From: Desulfuromonadales bacterium
GTDB lineage: Bacteria > Desulfobacterota > Desulfuromonadia > Desulfuromonadales > UBA2294
NCBI GenBank assembly: GCA_014859615.1
Contig: JACUTX010000149.1
Span: 1 to 6,535, forward strand
Reading direction: 5' to 3'
Length of the DNA stretch: 6,535 bases
Positions 1 to 6,535 of this stretch are shown piece after piece. The stretch's first letter is position 1. Every line of letters starts with the position of its first letter. The notes under the pieces are model-generated. The model searched no databases, was not told the origin of the DNA, and was given only the letters and a program-made list of their open reading frames with translations. A program made the position numbers and the translations under genes.

Positions 1-581
1 GAAACCCCGCCGGAGACAATAAATTTCATCGCCTCTGCCGGGTTGATTGCCAGCGGTGTCACCTGCTCACGCGCTATAATACAGAGGTTACCGGACCACG
101 CGTAGGAGTGCGGGAGATATACGGCAACCTTTTCGGCGCCGATTCCCAATTCTGACAGATCGGCGCGGGTGATGAACCCGAGTCGCTCGAACTCCAGACC
201 ATAACTGCCGAGCCGCACCAGAACCGGTTGATCGAACCGTTTTTCCTTGCCGACAAAGGCGGACAAAAGGTCCTTGATCGCCGAGAAGAGCGTCCGCACC
301 AGCGGGGCACGATCAAGAATGCGATTAAAGGAGCTGTTCAACGGCCTGGCTACGATGGTCGAACCAAGAATCCCGAGCAGAGTGATCAGCAGCACCAGAG
401 TCGCGATCCCCAAGCCGGGGAGAACCCCGTAAGCGGGGAGATAATCGCCGAAGGTGCGCATCAGCAGCCCGTCGATAAAGAGAAACATCTGGACGATCAC
501 GTAGAGGGTCACCGCCGCCGGAACAACAAACAGCAACCCTCGAAAAAAAGCACCCGTGAAGGTGCTGATGATCCGATTCAT
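1..581 (-). CDS. DUF502 family integral membrane protein (3' end cut by window edge)
   Basis: The minus-strand frame is open from ATG at 581 to the window edge, giving 193 residues without a stop. Two hydrophobic segments are visible, at about residues 12-36 and 54-78, followed by a soluble part. That part carries the features I associate with DUF502: PLVRTLFSAIKDL (93-105), a VAVYLP stretch (152-157), and a REQVTPLAINPAEAMKFIVSGG-type ending (171-192). This ending is usually close to the C-terminus, so little is probably missing. The start is supported by GGAGG six bases upstream. The gene begins 37 bases after the glmS stop with no visible terminator between, so it is probably the last or a late member of a glmU-glmS operon. 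The family sits in the inner membrane and has no well-established bacterial function. A link to cell-envelope synthesis is inferred from position only. Family assignment is fairly firm; role is unknown. Confidence 0.87.
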   Translation of the reverse strand, partial: MNRIISTFTGAFFRGLLFVVPAAVTLYVIVQMFLFIDGLLMRTFGDYLPAYGVLPGLGIATLVLLITLLGILGSTIVARPLNSSFNRILDRAPLVRTLFSAIKDLLSAFVGKEKRFDQPVLVRLGSYGLEFERLGFITRADLSELGIGAEKVAVYLPHSYAWSGNLCIIAREQVTPLAINPAEAMKFIVSGGV

Positions 582-587
582 AAAAGA

Positions 588-592
588 CCTCC
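588..592 (-). promoter_or_regulatory. Ribosome binding site of the DUF502 gene
   Basis: GGAGG on the minus strand, six bases before the ATG at 581. It fixes that start over an in-frame TTG at 596, which lies upstream of the site. Its strength suggests the gene is translated independently of glmS. Confidence 0.75.
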
Positions 593-618
593 GCAATAGA
601 GCCTGAAGAGCAACATTA

Positions 619-2445
619 TCATTCGACCGTGACACTCTTGGCCAGATTGCGCGGTTGATCGACATCGGTCCCTTTGAGCACGGCGATATGGTAGGCGAGC
701 AGCTGCAACGGAATCGAGGTGAGAATCGGCATCAGATCGTCAACGATCAGCGGGACGTGCAGTACGGCATCGGCTTTGGCCATTGCTTCATCAAAACCGA
801 CAGTCGTGATGATGATCACCTTGCCACCTCGTGCTGCCACTTCTTCCATATTGGAAACGACTTTTTCCGCCGTCGCATTCTCCGGCACCACAACCACCAC
901 CGGCAGATGTTCATCGATCAAGGCGATCGGACCGTGCTTCATCTCGCCAGCCGGATACCCCTCGGCATGAATGTAGGAGATCTCCTTGAGTTTAAGCGCC
1001 CCCTCGAGAGCGACCGGATACTGATTGCCGCGACCGAGATAGAGAAAATCGCTGGCCATCATATAATCTTTGGCAATCTGTTCGATCTTTTCATCCAGAC
1101 CGAGCACCTCCTCAATCTTGCGCGGGAGAGTCAGGAGCTCTTCAATCAGGGTACTGAAAAGTTCCGCATCCACTTGACCGCGCACCTTGCCGAGATGCAG
1201 GGCAAACAAAAAGAGGGCGACCAACTGGGTGGTGAAGGCCTTGGTCGAAGCGACGCCGATTTCAGGCCCGGCATGCGTGTAAATGATACCGTCGCTCTCA
1301 CGGGCGATCGACGATTCGACCACATTGCAGATACAGACGACCTTCCCCCCCTTGCCGCGGGCCTCGCGCAGAGCCGCCAGGGTATCGGCTGTTTCACCCG
1401 ACTGACTCACGACCAGCGTCAAGGTTTTTTCCGAGATGATCGGATCCCGGTACCGAAACTCGCTGGCGATATCGACTTCAACCGGAATACGACAGAGTTT
1501 TTCCAGCATAAATTTACCGACCAGCGAGGCATGCCACGAGGTGCCACAGGCGACGATAAAGATTTTATCAAAAGCTTTCAGCGCAGCAGCATCGAGATGC
1601 AGATCTTTCAGAAAAATAGAACGTTCATCTTTGTCGATCCGTCCGGCGATGGTGTCGGCTATCGCCCGCGGCTGCTCGTAAATCTCCTTGAGCATAAAAT
1701 GCCGGTACCCCCCTTTTTCGGCCATCAGAGGGCTCCAGGTGATGGTTTTGGTCAGTTTTTCGACGGGTGTCCCGGCGATGGTCGAAATCTGCATCGACGT
1801 GCGGCTGAAAACCACCAGCTCCCCGTCGTCGAGAAAAATCATCTCCCGGGTGTGCGACAACATGGCCGGAATATCGGACGCGACAAAATACGCATCCTCC
1901 CCCTGACCGATCACCAGAGGAGAACCGAGCTTGGCGGCGATCAACAGATCCGGTTCATCCCGGCAGATCACCGCCACAGCGTAAGCACCACGCACCTCTT
2001 TTAGCGCCGCCCGGACCGCAGCTTCGAACCGCTTACTCTTTTTGTAATGCTCCTCGATCAGATGGGCAATGATCTCGGTGTCGGTCTCGGAACTGAAATG
2101 ATGACCAAGATTGCGCAATCGCTCTTTGAGCGGGAGATAATTTTCGATAATGCCGTTGTGCACGACCACGATACTCCCGGCCCGGTGCGGATGCGCATTC
2201 ACCTCGGACGGGCGACCGTGAGTCGCCCAGCGGGTATGACCGATACCGAGACTGCCGTGCAGCGGCGACCGTTGCAAAGCCGCTTGCAGATTCACCAGCT
2301 TCCCTTCCGCTCGCCGGGTCTGCACGTCATCTTCCAGAGTCGCAATTCCGGCTGAATCGTAACCGCGGTATTCAAGCCGCTGCAGCCCCTCAAAAATAAT
2401 CGAGCTTGCGTCTTGATTGCCGATATAACCAACGATGCCACACAT
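619..2445 (-). CDS. glmS: Glutamine--fructose-6-phosphate aminotransferase (isomerizing)
   Basis: Cytoplasmic enzyme that makes glucosamine-6-phosphate and glutamate from fructose-6-phosphate and glutamine, the committed step to UDP-GlcNAc. The 608 residues match the usual length of about 609. The N-terminal class II glutaminase domain (about 2-230) begins MCGIVGYIG, with Cys2 as the nucleophile after Met removal. It also has LEYRGYDSAG (24-33), HTRWATHG (70-77), HNGIIENY (96-103) and SETDTE (119-124). Two SIS sugar-isomerase domains follow: CGTSWHA (300-306) and SQSGET (347-352) in the first, and an EGYPAGEMKHGPIAL block in the second. The C-terminus carries LAKSVTVE with the family's conserved lysine (603). 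No key residue is missing. The start at 2445 has GGAGA nine bases upstream. It lies 62 bases after glmU and is probably co-transcribed with it. That gap is too short for a glmS ribozyme, so regulation is unlikely to be of the Firmicutes type. Confidence 0.98.
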   Translation of the reverse strand: MCGIVGYIGNQDASSIIFEGLQRLEYRGYDSAGIATLEDDVQTRRAEGKLVNLQAALQRSPLHGSLGIGHTRWATHGRPSEVNAHPHRAGSIVVVHNGIIENYLPLKERLRNLGHHFSSETDTEIIAHLIEEHYKKSKRFEAAVRAALKEVRGAYAVAVICRDEPDLLIAAKLGSPLVIGQGEDAYFVASDIPAMLSHTREMIFLDDGELVVFSRTSMQISTIAGTPVEKLTKTITWSPLMAEKGGYRHFMLKEIYEQPRAIADTIAGRIDKDERSIFLKDLHLDAAALKAFDKIFIVACGTSWHASLVGKFMLEKLCRIPVEVDIASEFRYRDPIISEKTLTLVVSQSGETADTLAALREARGKGGKVVCICNVVESSIARESDGIIYTHAGPEIGVASTKAFTTQLVALFLFALHLGKVRGQVDAELFSTLIEELLTLPRKIEEVLGLDEKIEQIAKDYMMASDFLYLGRGNQYPVALEGALKLKEISYIHAEGYPAGEMKHGPIALIDEHLPVVVVVPENATAEKVVSNMEEVAARGGKVIIITTVGFDEAMAKADAVLHVPLIVDDLMPILTSIPLQLLAYHIAVLKGTDVDQPRNLAKSVTVE

Positions 2446-2507
2446 ATAAATCTGTCTCCAAAATAGCTGGCGGGGTGGATGAACTCTTAAGCAACGATGC
2501 CGTTAAA

Positions 2508-3893
2508 TTATTTTTTGCTCTTCTTTTTCTCTTTCGCCCACCCCTCTATGTTGCGCTGCTCGCTCCGGGCGATCGCCAGGGAGTCAGCCGGAACATCTTT
2601 GGTGATGGTGGAACCGGCGGCGATCAGGCTGTTGCGCCCAATCCGTACAGGGGCGATAAACTGAGTATCACTGCCGACAAAAACATCGTCTTCAACCACG
2701 GTCAGATGTTTGTCGCGACCGTCATAATTGCAGGTAATTGTACCACAACCAAAATTGACATTTCGACCGACCTCAGCATCACCCAGATAGGTAAGATGAC
2801 TCGCCTGCGAGCCGATGCCGAGATGCGCTTTCTTGGTTTCGACAAAATTACCGATCTTGTTGTCGCCATCCAGAATCGTCCCCGGTCGCAGATGGGCCAT
2901 TGGCCCGATCGCCCCGTCGTCCCCGACCTTCGATCCGGCCAGTACCGACCCCGGCTTGATATGTACCCGGTCGCCAATCTCGCAATCAGTCAGTACCGCT
3001 CCCGGCTCGATGATGCAGGCACGACCGATCAGGGTTCTCCCCCGCAAAGAGACATTCGGATAAAGGATTGTATCGCTGCCGATCTGCACACCGACGTCGA
3101 CATAGGTCGTCTCCGGATCGATCATGCTGACGCCTTGCCGCATCAGCGCCGCATTAAGACGCTGCCGGATCGTCCGGGCCGCTGCGGCGAGCTGAATACG
3201 ATCGTTGATACCATGGACTTCCTCCGGCGATTCAACCTGAAGCGCGCGGACGGTATGCCCATCGGCAGACGCCGCCGCTATAATATCAGTCAGATAATAT
3301 TCACCCTGGGCATTCTCGCGCCCGACATTTCTGAGCGCATCAAAAACATACGGCGCCGCAAACGCGTAGATACCCGAATTGATCTCGCGAATGGTTTTTT
3401 GTTCGGCGGTCGCATCTTTCTCTTCAACGATGGCCTGAACCAGCTTACCATCCCGAATAATACGCCCGTAACCGTAAGGGTCATTGACCTGCGCCGTTAG
3501 CACCGTCACCATCGCCTCCTCTGCGTGATGCAGATCGAGCAGTTGCTGCAACGTCTCCTGCCGCAGCAAAGGGACATCGCCGCAGAGCAGGAGTACTGTT
3601 CCATTAAAACCGGACAGGGAGGCTTCAGCCGACAGAAGGGCATGACCGGTGCCGAGCTGCTCGGTCTGAACAGCATACTGCAAATCCCCGGCGCCAAGCT
3701 TGTTGCGCACGCTGTCCGAGCCGTGCCCGACCACGATCGATATTTTCTCACAGCCGAGCAGCCTCGCCTGTTCAACCGGCCAGGCGACCAACGGCTGTCC
3801 GGCGATCTCATGCAGCACCTTCGGCAGTGCCGATTTCATCCGTGTCCCCTGCCCTGCAGCCAGTATTACGGCAGCACATTTTTGACTTTGCAT
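2508..3893 (-). CDS. glmU: Bifunctional N-acetylglucosamine-1-phosphate uridyltransferase / glucosamine-1-phosphate acetyltransferase
   Basis: Performs the last two steps to UDP-GlcNAc: acetyl-CoA-dependent acetylation of glucosamine-1-phosphate, then uridylyl transfer from UTP. From the chosen start it has 461 residues; the E. coli enzyme has about 456. The N-terminal pyrophosphorylase domain (about 5-232) shows LAAGQGTRMKS (11-21), PKVLH (24-28), QTEQLGTGHA (76-85), the metal-binding Asp in CGDVPLL (104-110), NSGIYAF (172-178) and GEYYLTDI (197-204). A left-handed beta-helix of hexapeptide repeats follows from about 255. It includes NFVETKKA (349-356) and the acetyltransferase His366 in SHLTYLGD (365-372). 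The C-terminus is a lysine-rich tail. An upstream ATG at 3908 would add five residues (MREVL), but it has no properly spaced ribosome site. The ATG at 3893 has AGAGAGG five bases away. This is the first gene of a leftward operon with glmS, and the two enzymes act in the same pathway. Confidence 0.97.
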   Translation of the reverse strand: MQSQKCAAVILAAGQGTRMKSALPKVLHEIAGQPLVAWPVEQARLLGCEKISIVVGHGSDSVRNKLGAGDLQYAVQTEQLGTGHALLSAEASLSGFNGTVLLLCGDVPLLRQETLQQLLDLHHAEEAMVTVLTAQVNDPYGYGRIIRDGKLVQAIVEEKDATAEQKTIREINSGIYAFAAPYVFDALRNVGRENAQGEYYLTDIIAAASADGHTVRALQVESPEEVHGINDRIQLAAAARTIRQRLNAALMRQGVSMIDPETTYVDVGVQIGSDTILYPNVSLRGRTLIGRACIIEPGAVLTDCEIGDRVHIKPGSVLAGSKVGDDGAIGPMAHLRPGTILDGDNKIGNFVETKKAHLGIGSQASHLTYLGDAEVGRNVNFGCGTITCNYDGRDKHLTVVEDDVFVGSDTQFIAPVRIGRNSLIAAGSTITKDVPADSLAIARSEQRNIEGWAKEKKKSKK

Positions 3894-3898
3894 CAGTA

Positions 3899-3905
3899 CC
3901 TCTCT
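3899..3905 (-). promoter_or_regulatory. Ribosome binding site deciding the glmU start
   Basis: AGAGAGG on the minus strand ends five bases before the ATG at 3893. The alternative ATG at 3908 lies upstream of this site and has only an AGGG touching the start codon itself, which is too close to work. This favours the 461-residue form of GlmU. Confidence 0.65.
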
Positions 3906-3928
3906 CATCCCTGTTTGAAAAGCTGCTC

Positions 3929-3957
3929 ATTATTGCGAAACTGTTGAAACGAGTCAA
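3929..3957 (-). promoter_or_regulatory. Sigma70-type promoter for glmU-glmS
   Basis: On the minus strand, TTGACT (3957-3952) and AATAAT (3934-3929) are separated by exactly 17 bases. Each hexamer matches the consensus at five of six positions. The predicted transcript would start near 3922, leaving a leader of about 30 bases before the ATG at 3893. An A/T-rich stretch directly upstream (about 3958-3973) could act as an UP element. Predicted from sequence alone. Confidence 0.65.
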
Positions 3958-3998
3958 GAAATATGGCTTTTTGTCCGGTAATCGACGTGCGAAAAATT

Positions 3999-4027
3999 TT
4001 GCAAAACGTGTCGATCTCAAGTATAGT
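3999..4027 (+). promoter_or_regulatory. Sigma70-type promoter for the gene at 4051
   Basis: TTGCAA (3999-4004) and TATAGT (4022-4027) with a 17-base spacer; the -10 matches five of six consensus positions and the -35 four of six. The A/T block at 3992-4000 (AAAAATTTT) adjoins the -35 and could help polymerase binding. The predicted start near 4034 leaves a leader of about 17 bases containing the ribosome binding site. The promoter is divergent from that of glmU, with 41 bases between the two -35 boxes. Confidence 0.6.
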
Positions 4028-4038
4028 TCCCCTCATTG

Positions 4039-4046
4039 AAGGAGGA
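4039..4046 (+). promoter_or_regulatory. Strong ribosome binding site deciding the start at 4051
   Basis: AAGGAGGA, a near-perfect Shine-Dalgarno sequence. It lies inside the frame that would begin at TTG 4036, so that upstream start is unlikely. GTG at 4048 is too close. ATG at 4051 sits four bases after the site and is preferred. Confidence 0.75.
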
Positions 4047-4050
4047 CGTG

Positions 4051-4611
4051 ATGCAGGATGATCGGAAACAGATCCAACAAGAGCTGGTTGCGATTGAAAA
4101 AGCGATGCGCACCCTCGAAATCACTTATGAACAGTATTTCGCCGGCGTCGAAAAACGCGAACCGTTATTAAACCGCGAGAATTTGACCCGTCAGATCCGG
4201 CAATTTGCCAACCGGCGTATCATGCAGACCGATCTTCGCTTCAAATACCAGAATATGGCGACCCGCTTTCATAGTGTCTCCGGCTATTGGGATCGGATTC
4301 TTCGACTGATGGACGAGGGGAAATACCATCGCCCGACCGGTGTAAAAGCCGGGACGAAGCCGATTCCAGCTCCCGGAAATCGTGTTGCCCCCTCTGCGCA
4401 GGAGAATCAGGTCGATACGGTTTACCGTGATCTGCTCGCCGCTCGTCAGGCTTGCAACCTCAGCAGTCAAGCTCCGGAAAAGCAACAGGTGGCGGCCATG
4501 CTCGAACAACAAAGAGCAAAGATCCGGGAAAAATTCGGTGATCGCGCGGTCGACTTTCAGGTCGAAACCCGCGACGGCAAACCACGGATCGTCGTTAAAG
4601 CCAGAAAATAG
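4051..4611 (+). CDS. Conserved hypothetical protein, MXAN_5187-like
   Basis: A 186-residue soluble, highly charged protein with no signal peptide, membrane segment or catalytic motif that I recognise. Residues 1-30 are predicted helical (QQELVAIEKAMRTLEITYEQYF). They lead into a segment with REPLLNRENL (36-45), then RFKYQNMATRF (63-73) and YWDRILRLMDEGKY (79-92). A proline- and glycine-rich linker (about 94-115) separates this from a C-terminal domain of two helices and a strand pair ending VDFQVETRDGKPRIVVKA. The layout, and the closing 'DGK...' strand, resemble the C-terminal domain named after Myxococcus MXAN_5187 in deltaproteobacterial proteins. That match is from memory and was not searched. 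No biochemical role is known to me. It is divergent from glmU and 73 bases ahead of a radical SAM gene on the same strand, with no visible terminator between, so the two may be co-transcribed. The coding assignment is firm; the family is moderately so. Confidence 0.85.
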   Translation: MQDDRKQIQQELVAIEKAMRTLEITYEQYFAGVEKREPLLNRENLTRQIRQFANRRIMQTDLRFKYQNMATRFHSVSGYWDRILRLMDEGKYHRPTGVKAGTKPIPAPGNRVAPSAQENQVDTVYRDLLAARQACNLSSQAPEKQQVAAMLEQQRAKIREKFGDRAVDFQVETRDGKPRIVVKARK

Positions 4612-4684
4612 TTTAAGTCTGACCCTTGGTATTGTGAGCGGATGGCGTCATTCTGCTCTCCCTCTGTTACAAAGGTAGCACAGT

Positions 4685-6535
4685 ATGAAGATTGTTCTAC
4701 CGACATTACATGTGCGCCGCTCTCCGCAAGCAGTCCCCCTCGCTGCTGCCAATCTGTCCGCGACTCTTGCAGACCGGGCTGATATCGAATGCCAGCTCAT
4801 CAATTTTTATCCGGACAACCCGGAAGAAGAGATTTATCAGACCCTGCTTGAGACCCGACCCGATCTGGTCGCCATCCCGCTCTACAGCTGGAATCGTCAG
4901 ACGATGCTCGCGGTCTGCCGGAGACTGAAACAGCACGCCCCTGCCATCACTTTAATGACCGGCGGCCCGGAAGCGACCGCAGATCCGGCCAGTATCATTT
5001 TGCAGGGGAATGTCGATGCGGTGATTTGTGGCGAAGGTGAATTGACCTTCCGGACAGCGGTCGAACAGCTTTTTTCTTCCGGCACCCTGTCAATTTTGCC
5101 CGGCCTCGCTATCGCAACCGCTGACGGGGTAAAACTGGGGCCGAAACGGCACTTCGCTGACCCTGACGATCTTGTTTCCCCATGGCTGACCCAAATTTTA
5201 AATCCCGCAGAGGGGGTTCTTTGGGAAGTCGCACGCGGCTGCCCCTTCCAGTGCAGTTACTGTTTCGACAGCCTCGGCAGCCGCTCGGTCCGCACCCTCC
5301 CGATGGCAAGACTCGCCGCCGAGCTCGATCTGTTCACGGCCAGCGGTGTCGATCATCTCTGGGTCCTCGACTCAAGTTTCAATGTCCCGACACAACGCGG
5401 CAAAGAGCTCCTCTCTCTGCTGGCCGGGCACGCACCGGATATTCATGTCCATCTCGAAGCAAAAATTGAGCACCTCGATTCCGAGCTGATCCAGATGGCA
5501 GCTCTTTTACCCTGCTCCTTGCAGGTCGGTCTGCAATCGACCCAACCCCAGGTTTTGCGCGCCATAGGGCGCCCGCTTAATATTGAACTTTACATCCGGC
5601 AACTCGAAGAGTTGGCCGAAGCCGGCGTGACCTACGGTACCGACCTGATCTTCGGCCTGCCGCTTGACAACCTCGCCGGTTTTCGTGACAGTCTGACCAT
5701 TGCCCTTATCTACCGCCCTAATCACGTTGACCTCTTCGCACTTGCGGTCTTGCCGGGGACAAAATTATTTAAACAGAAAGCTGAATTCGGAATTCTTTCC
5801 GAACCTTCTCCCCCTTACCGGATTCTGTCGAGTGACAGCTGGTCGGAACAGGAGCTTGGCCGGGCGTATGAACTGGCGGCGGCCGTCGATCTTTTTTACA
5901 ACCTGGGTCGCGCCGTCGGCTTTTTTGCCCCCCTGCTTCAGGCGACCGGCCTTGAACCGGCTCCGTTTCTGGAGGGGTTTGCCGACTGGATGATGGACCA
6001 GCAAGGTGTTTTTCGCTCGATTTTCCTCGATGCCGAACAGTGGCGACCGGAAGAGATTCTGCCGATGCAGGAAGGGTACATTCAACATCTGCTGCTCAAA
6101 CAGGATAAAAGTCACCTTCTGCAAGCCGCCCTCGATCTGATTCGCTACCATTTTCACTATGCCGGGACCCTGCTTGATGGCGAAACCTTGCCGCTGGAAG
6201 AATTTCCGCAAGATGAGGTCTGGACGAAGCAGTGGTGTCTGGCACCACATGTCCGAGTCGTGCCGTTCTCGTATGAAATTCTCGATCTGCTGGAGATGGG
6301 AGAGGTCGATCTAAATGAATTTTGCGATCTGTTCCGGCCGGTCGGCTCGATGGCTCTGTTCATGCGCAGAGGAGAAGAGATTCTGTGTGAATCGCTCGAA
6401 GAAGATTTTTCAACGCTGCTGCGCAACTGCGATGGAACCCGAACCCCTGAGCAGATCTTCTCCGGCACTGTTTCTAAAAGTTCGGGGAGTGAAGTGGTTA
6501 AATTTGCGATTGCCGAAGGGATGCTCGTCCCGGCC
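4685..6535 (+). CDS. Cobalamin-binding-domain radical SAM protein, DUF4080-like (3' end cut by window edge)
   Basis: Open for 617 codons to the right edge. The start is fixed by an in-frame TAG at 4676-4678, with AAAGG nine bases upstream of the ATG. Residues 1-140 form a Rossmann-type B12-binding-like domain with TGGPEATADP (92-101) and ICGEGELTF (114-122). The usual DxHxxG cobalamin-ligand motif is absent, and Glu96 stands where relatives often have His. The radical SAM core (about 175-370) has RGC-PFQ-C-SY-C, so Cys186, Cys190 and Cys193 hold the 4Fe-4S cluster. It also has LDSSFN (228-233), HLEAKIEHLD (from 256), LQVGLQST (279-286), DLIFGLP (320-326) and LPGT (356-359), all typical of the B12-radical SAM superfamily. 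Residues 380-540 fit a DUF4080-like helical region. Residues 574-617 resemble a PqqD-like winged helix (LLRNCDGTRTPEQIF...EGMLV). Relatives include methyltransferases and other radical enzymes; the substrate is unknown and the neighbours do not reveal it. The superfamily is certain, the subfamily likely. Confidence 0.92.
   Translation, partial: MKIVLPTLHVRRSPQAVPLAAANLSATLADRADIECQLINFYPDNPEEEIYQTLLETRPDLVAIPLYSWNRQTMLAVCRRLKQHAPAITLMTGGPEATADPASIILQGNVDAVICGEGELTFRTAVEQLFSSGTLSILPGLAIATADGVKLGPKRHFADPDDLVSPWLTQILNPAEGVLWEVARGCPFQCSYCFDSLGSRSVRTLPMARLAAELDLFTASGVDHLWVLDSSFNVPTQRGKELLSLLAGHAPDIHVHLEAKIEHLDSELIQMAALLPCSLQVGLQSTQPQVLRAIGRPLNIELYIRQLEELAEAGVTYGTDLIFGLPLDNLAGFRDSLTIALIYRPNHVDLFALAVLPGTKLFKQKAEFGILSEPSPPYRILSSDSWSEQELGRAYELAAAVDLFYNLGRAVGFFAPLLQATGLEPAPFLEGFADWMMDQQGVFRSIFLDAEQWRPEEILPMQEGYIQHLLLKQDKSHLLQAALDLIRYHFHYAGTLLDGETLPLEEFPQDEVWTKQWCLAPHVRVVPFSYEILDLLEMGEVDLNEFCDLFRPVGSMALFMRRGEEILCESLEEDFSTLLRNCDGTRTPEQIFSGTVSKSSGSEVVKFAIAEGMLVPA

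Noticed and set aside
228..599. A 123-codon plus-strand frame opposite the DUF502 gene
   Set aside because: The opposite strand encodes a protein with clear transmembrane segments and family motifs. The plus-strand product is a Gln/Arg/Asp-rich shadow.
655..2004. A 449-codon open frame on the plus strand, antisense to glmS
   Set aside because: It lies wholly inside a certain glmS gene. The translation is rich in His, Arg, Asp and Gln with no recognisable domain, as expected for an antisense shadow of GC-biased codons.
2446..2507. Possible glmS ribozyme or riboswitch before glmS
   Set aside because: The gap is only 62 bases, too short for the ribozyme core, and that element is known mainly from Firmicutes. 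No matching structure was seen.
2406..3500. A 364-codon open frame on the plus strand, antisense to glmU and the glmU-glmS gap
   Set aside because: It overlaps the well-supported glmU gene and its composition is that of a shadow frame; no promoter or ribosome site supports it.
4631..4643. ATTGTGAGCGGAT, identical to the left half of the E. coli lac operator
   Set aside because: The second half-site is missing, there is no lac-like context, and a 13-base match is likely chance.
4612..4684. Terminator or separate promoter between the two plus-strand genes
   Set aside because: No GC-rich hairpin with a T-run is present. The best promoter-like match (TTGGTA-17-CATTCT) has a poor -10, so neither is annotated.
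5765..6250. A 161-codon open frame on the minus strand inside the radical SAM gene
   Set aside because: It is antisense to a gene with clear catalytic motifs and an uninterrupted 617-codon frame, and its product has no recognisable features.

Overview
The window most likely comes from the chromosome of a Gram-negative, anaerobic deltaproteobacterium-type organism, probably Desulfuromonadales/Geobacterales-like. This is inferred from three things: the linked glmU-glmS pair, a DUF502 membrane protein, and an MXAN_5187-type small protein beside a cobalamin-binding radical SAM enzyme. Base composition is moderately GC-rich and even throughout. I see no transposase, phage gene, tRNA, rRNA or CRISPR array.

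Left part (1-3957, minus strand): a three-gene cluster transcribed leftward in the order glmU, glmS, DUF502 protein. The gaps are 62 and 37 bases, each gene has its own Shine-Dalgarno sequence, and no terminator is visible between them, so it reads as an operon. GlmS converts fructose-6-phosphate and glutamine to glucosamine-6-phosphate. GlmU makes UDP-N-acetylglucosamine from glucosamine-1-phosphate. Together they supply the precursor for peptidoglycan, lipid A and surface glycans. The intermediate mutase, GlmM, is not in the window. The DUF502 membrane protein is cut by the left edge.

Centre (3894-4050): a compact divergent control region. Two near-consensus sigma70-type promoters, each with a 17-base spacer, point away from each other; one drives glmU-glmS and the other drives the rightward genes. 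An A/T-rich block and a short inverted repeat lie between them.

Right part (4051-6535, plus strand): a 186-residue charged, partly helical protein of unknown function that resembles conserved deltaproteobacterial MXAN_5187-type proteins. After 73 bases comes a radical SAM enzyme with a cobalamin-binding-like N-terminal domain, which runs off the right edge after 617 codons. Its C-terminal end looks like a small PqqD-like winged helix. Its substrate is unknown, and it is the least ordinary item here. The rest is housekeeping, and I do not see a clear new multi-gene system.
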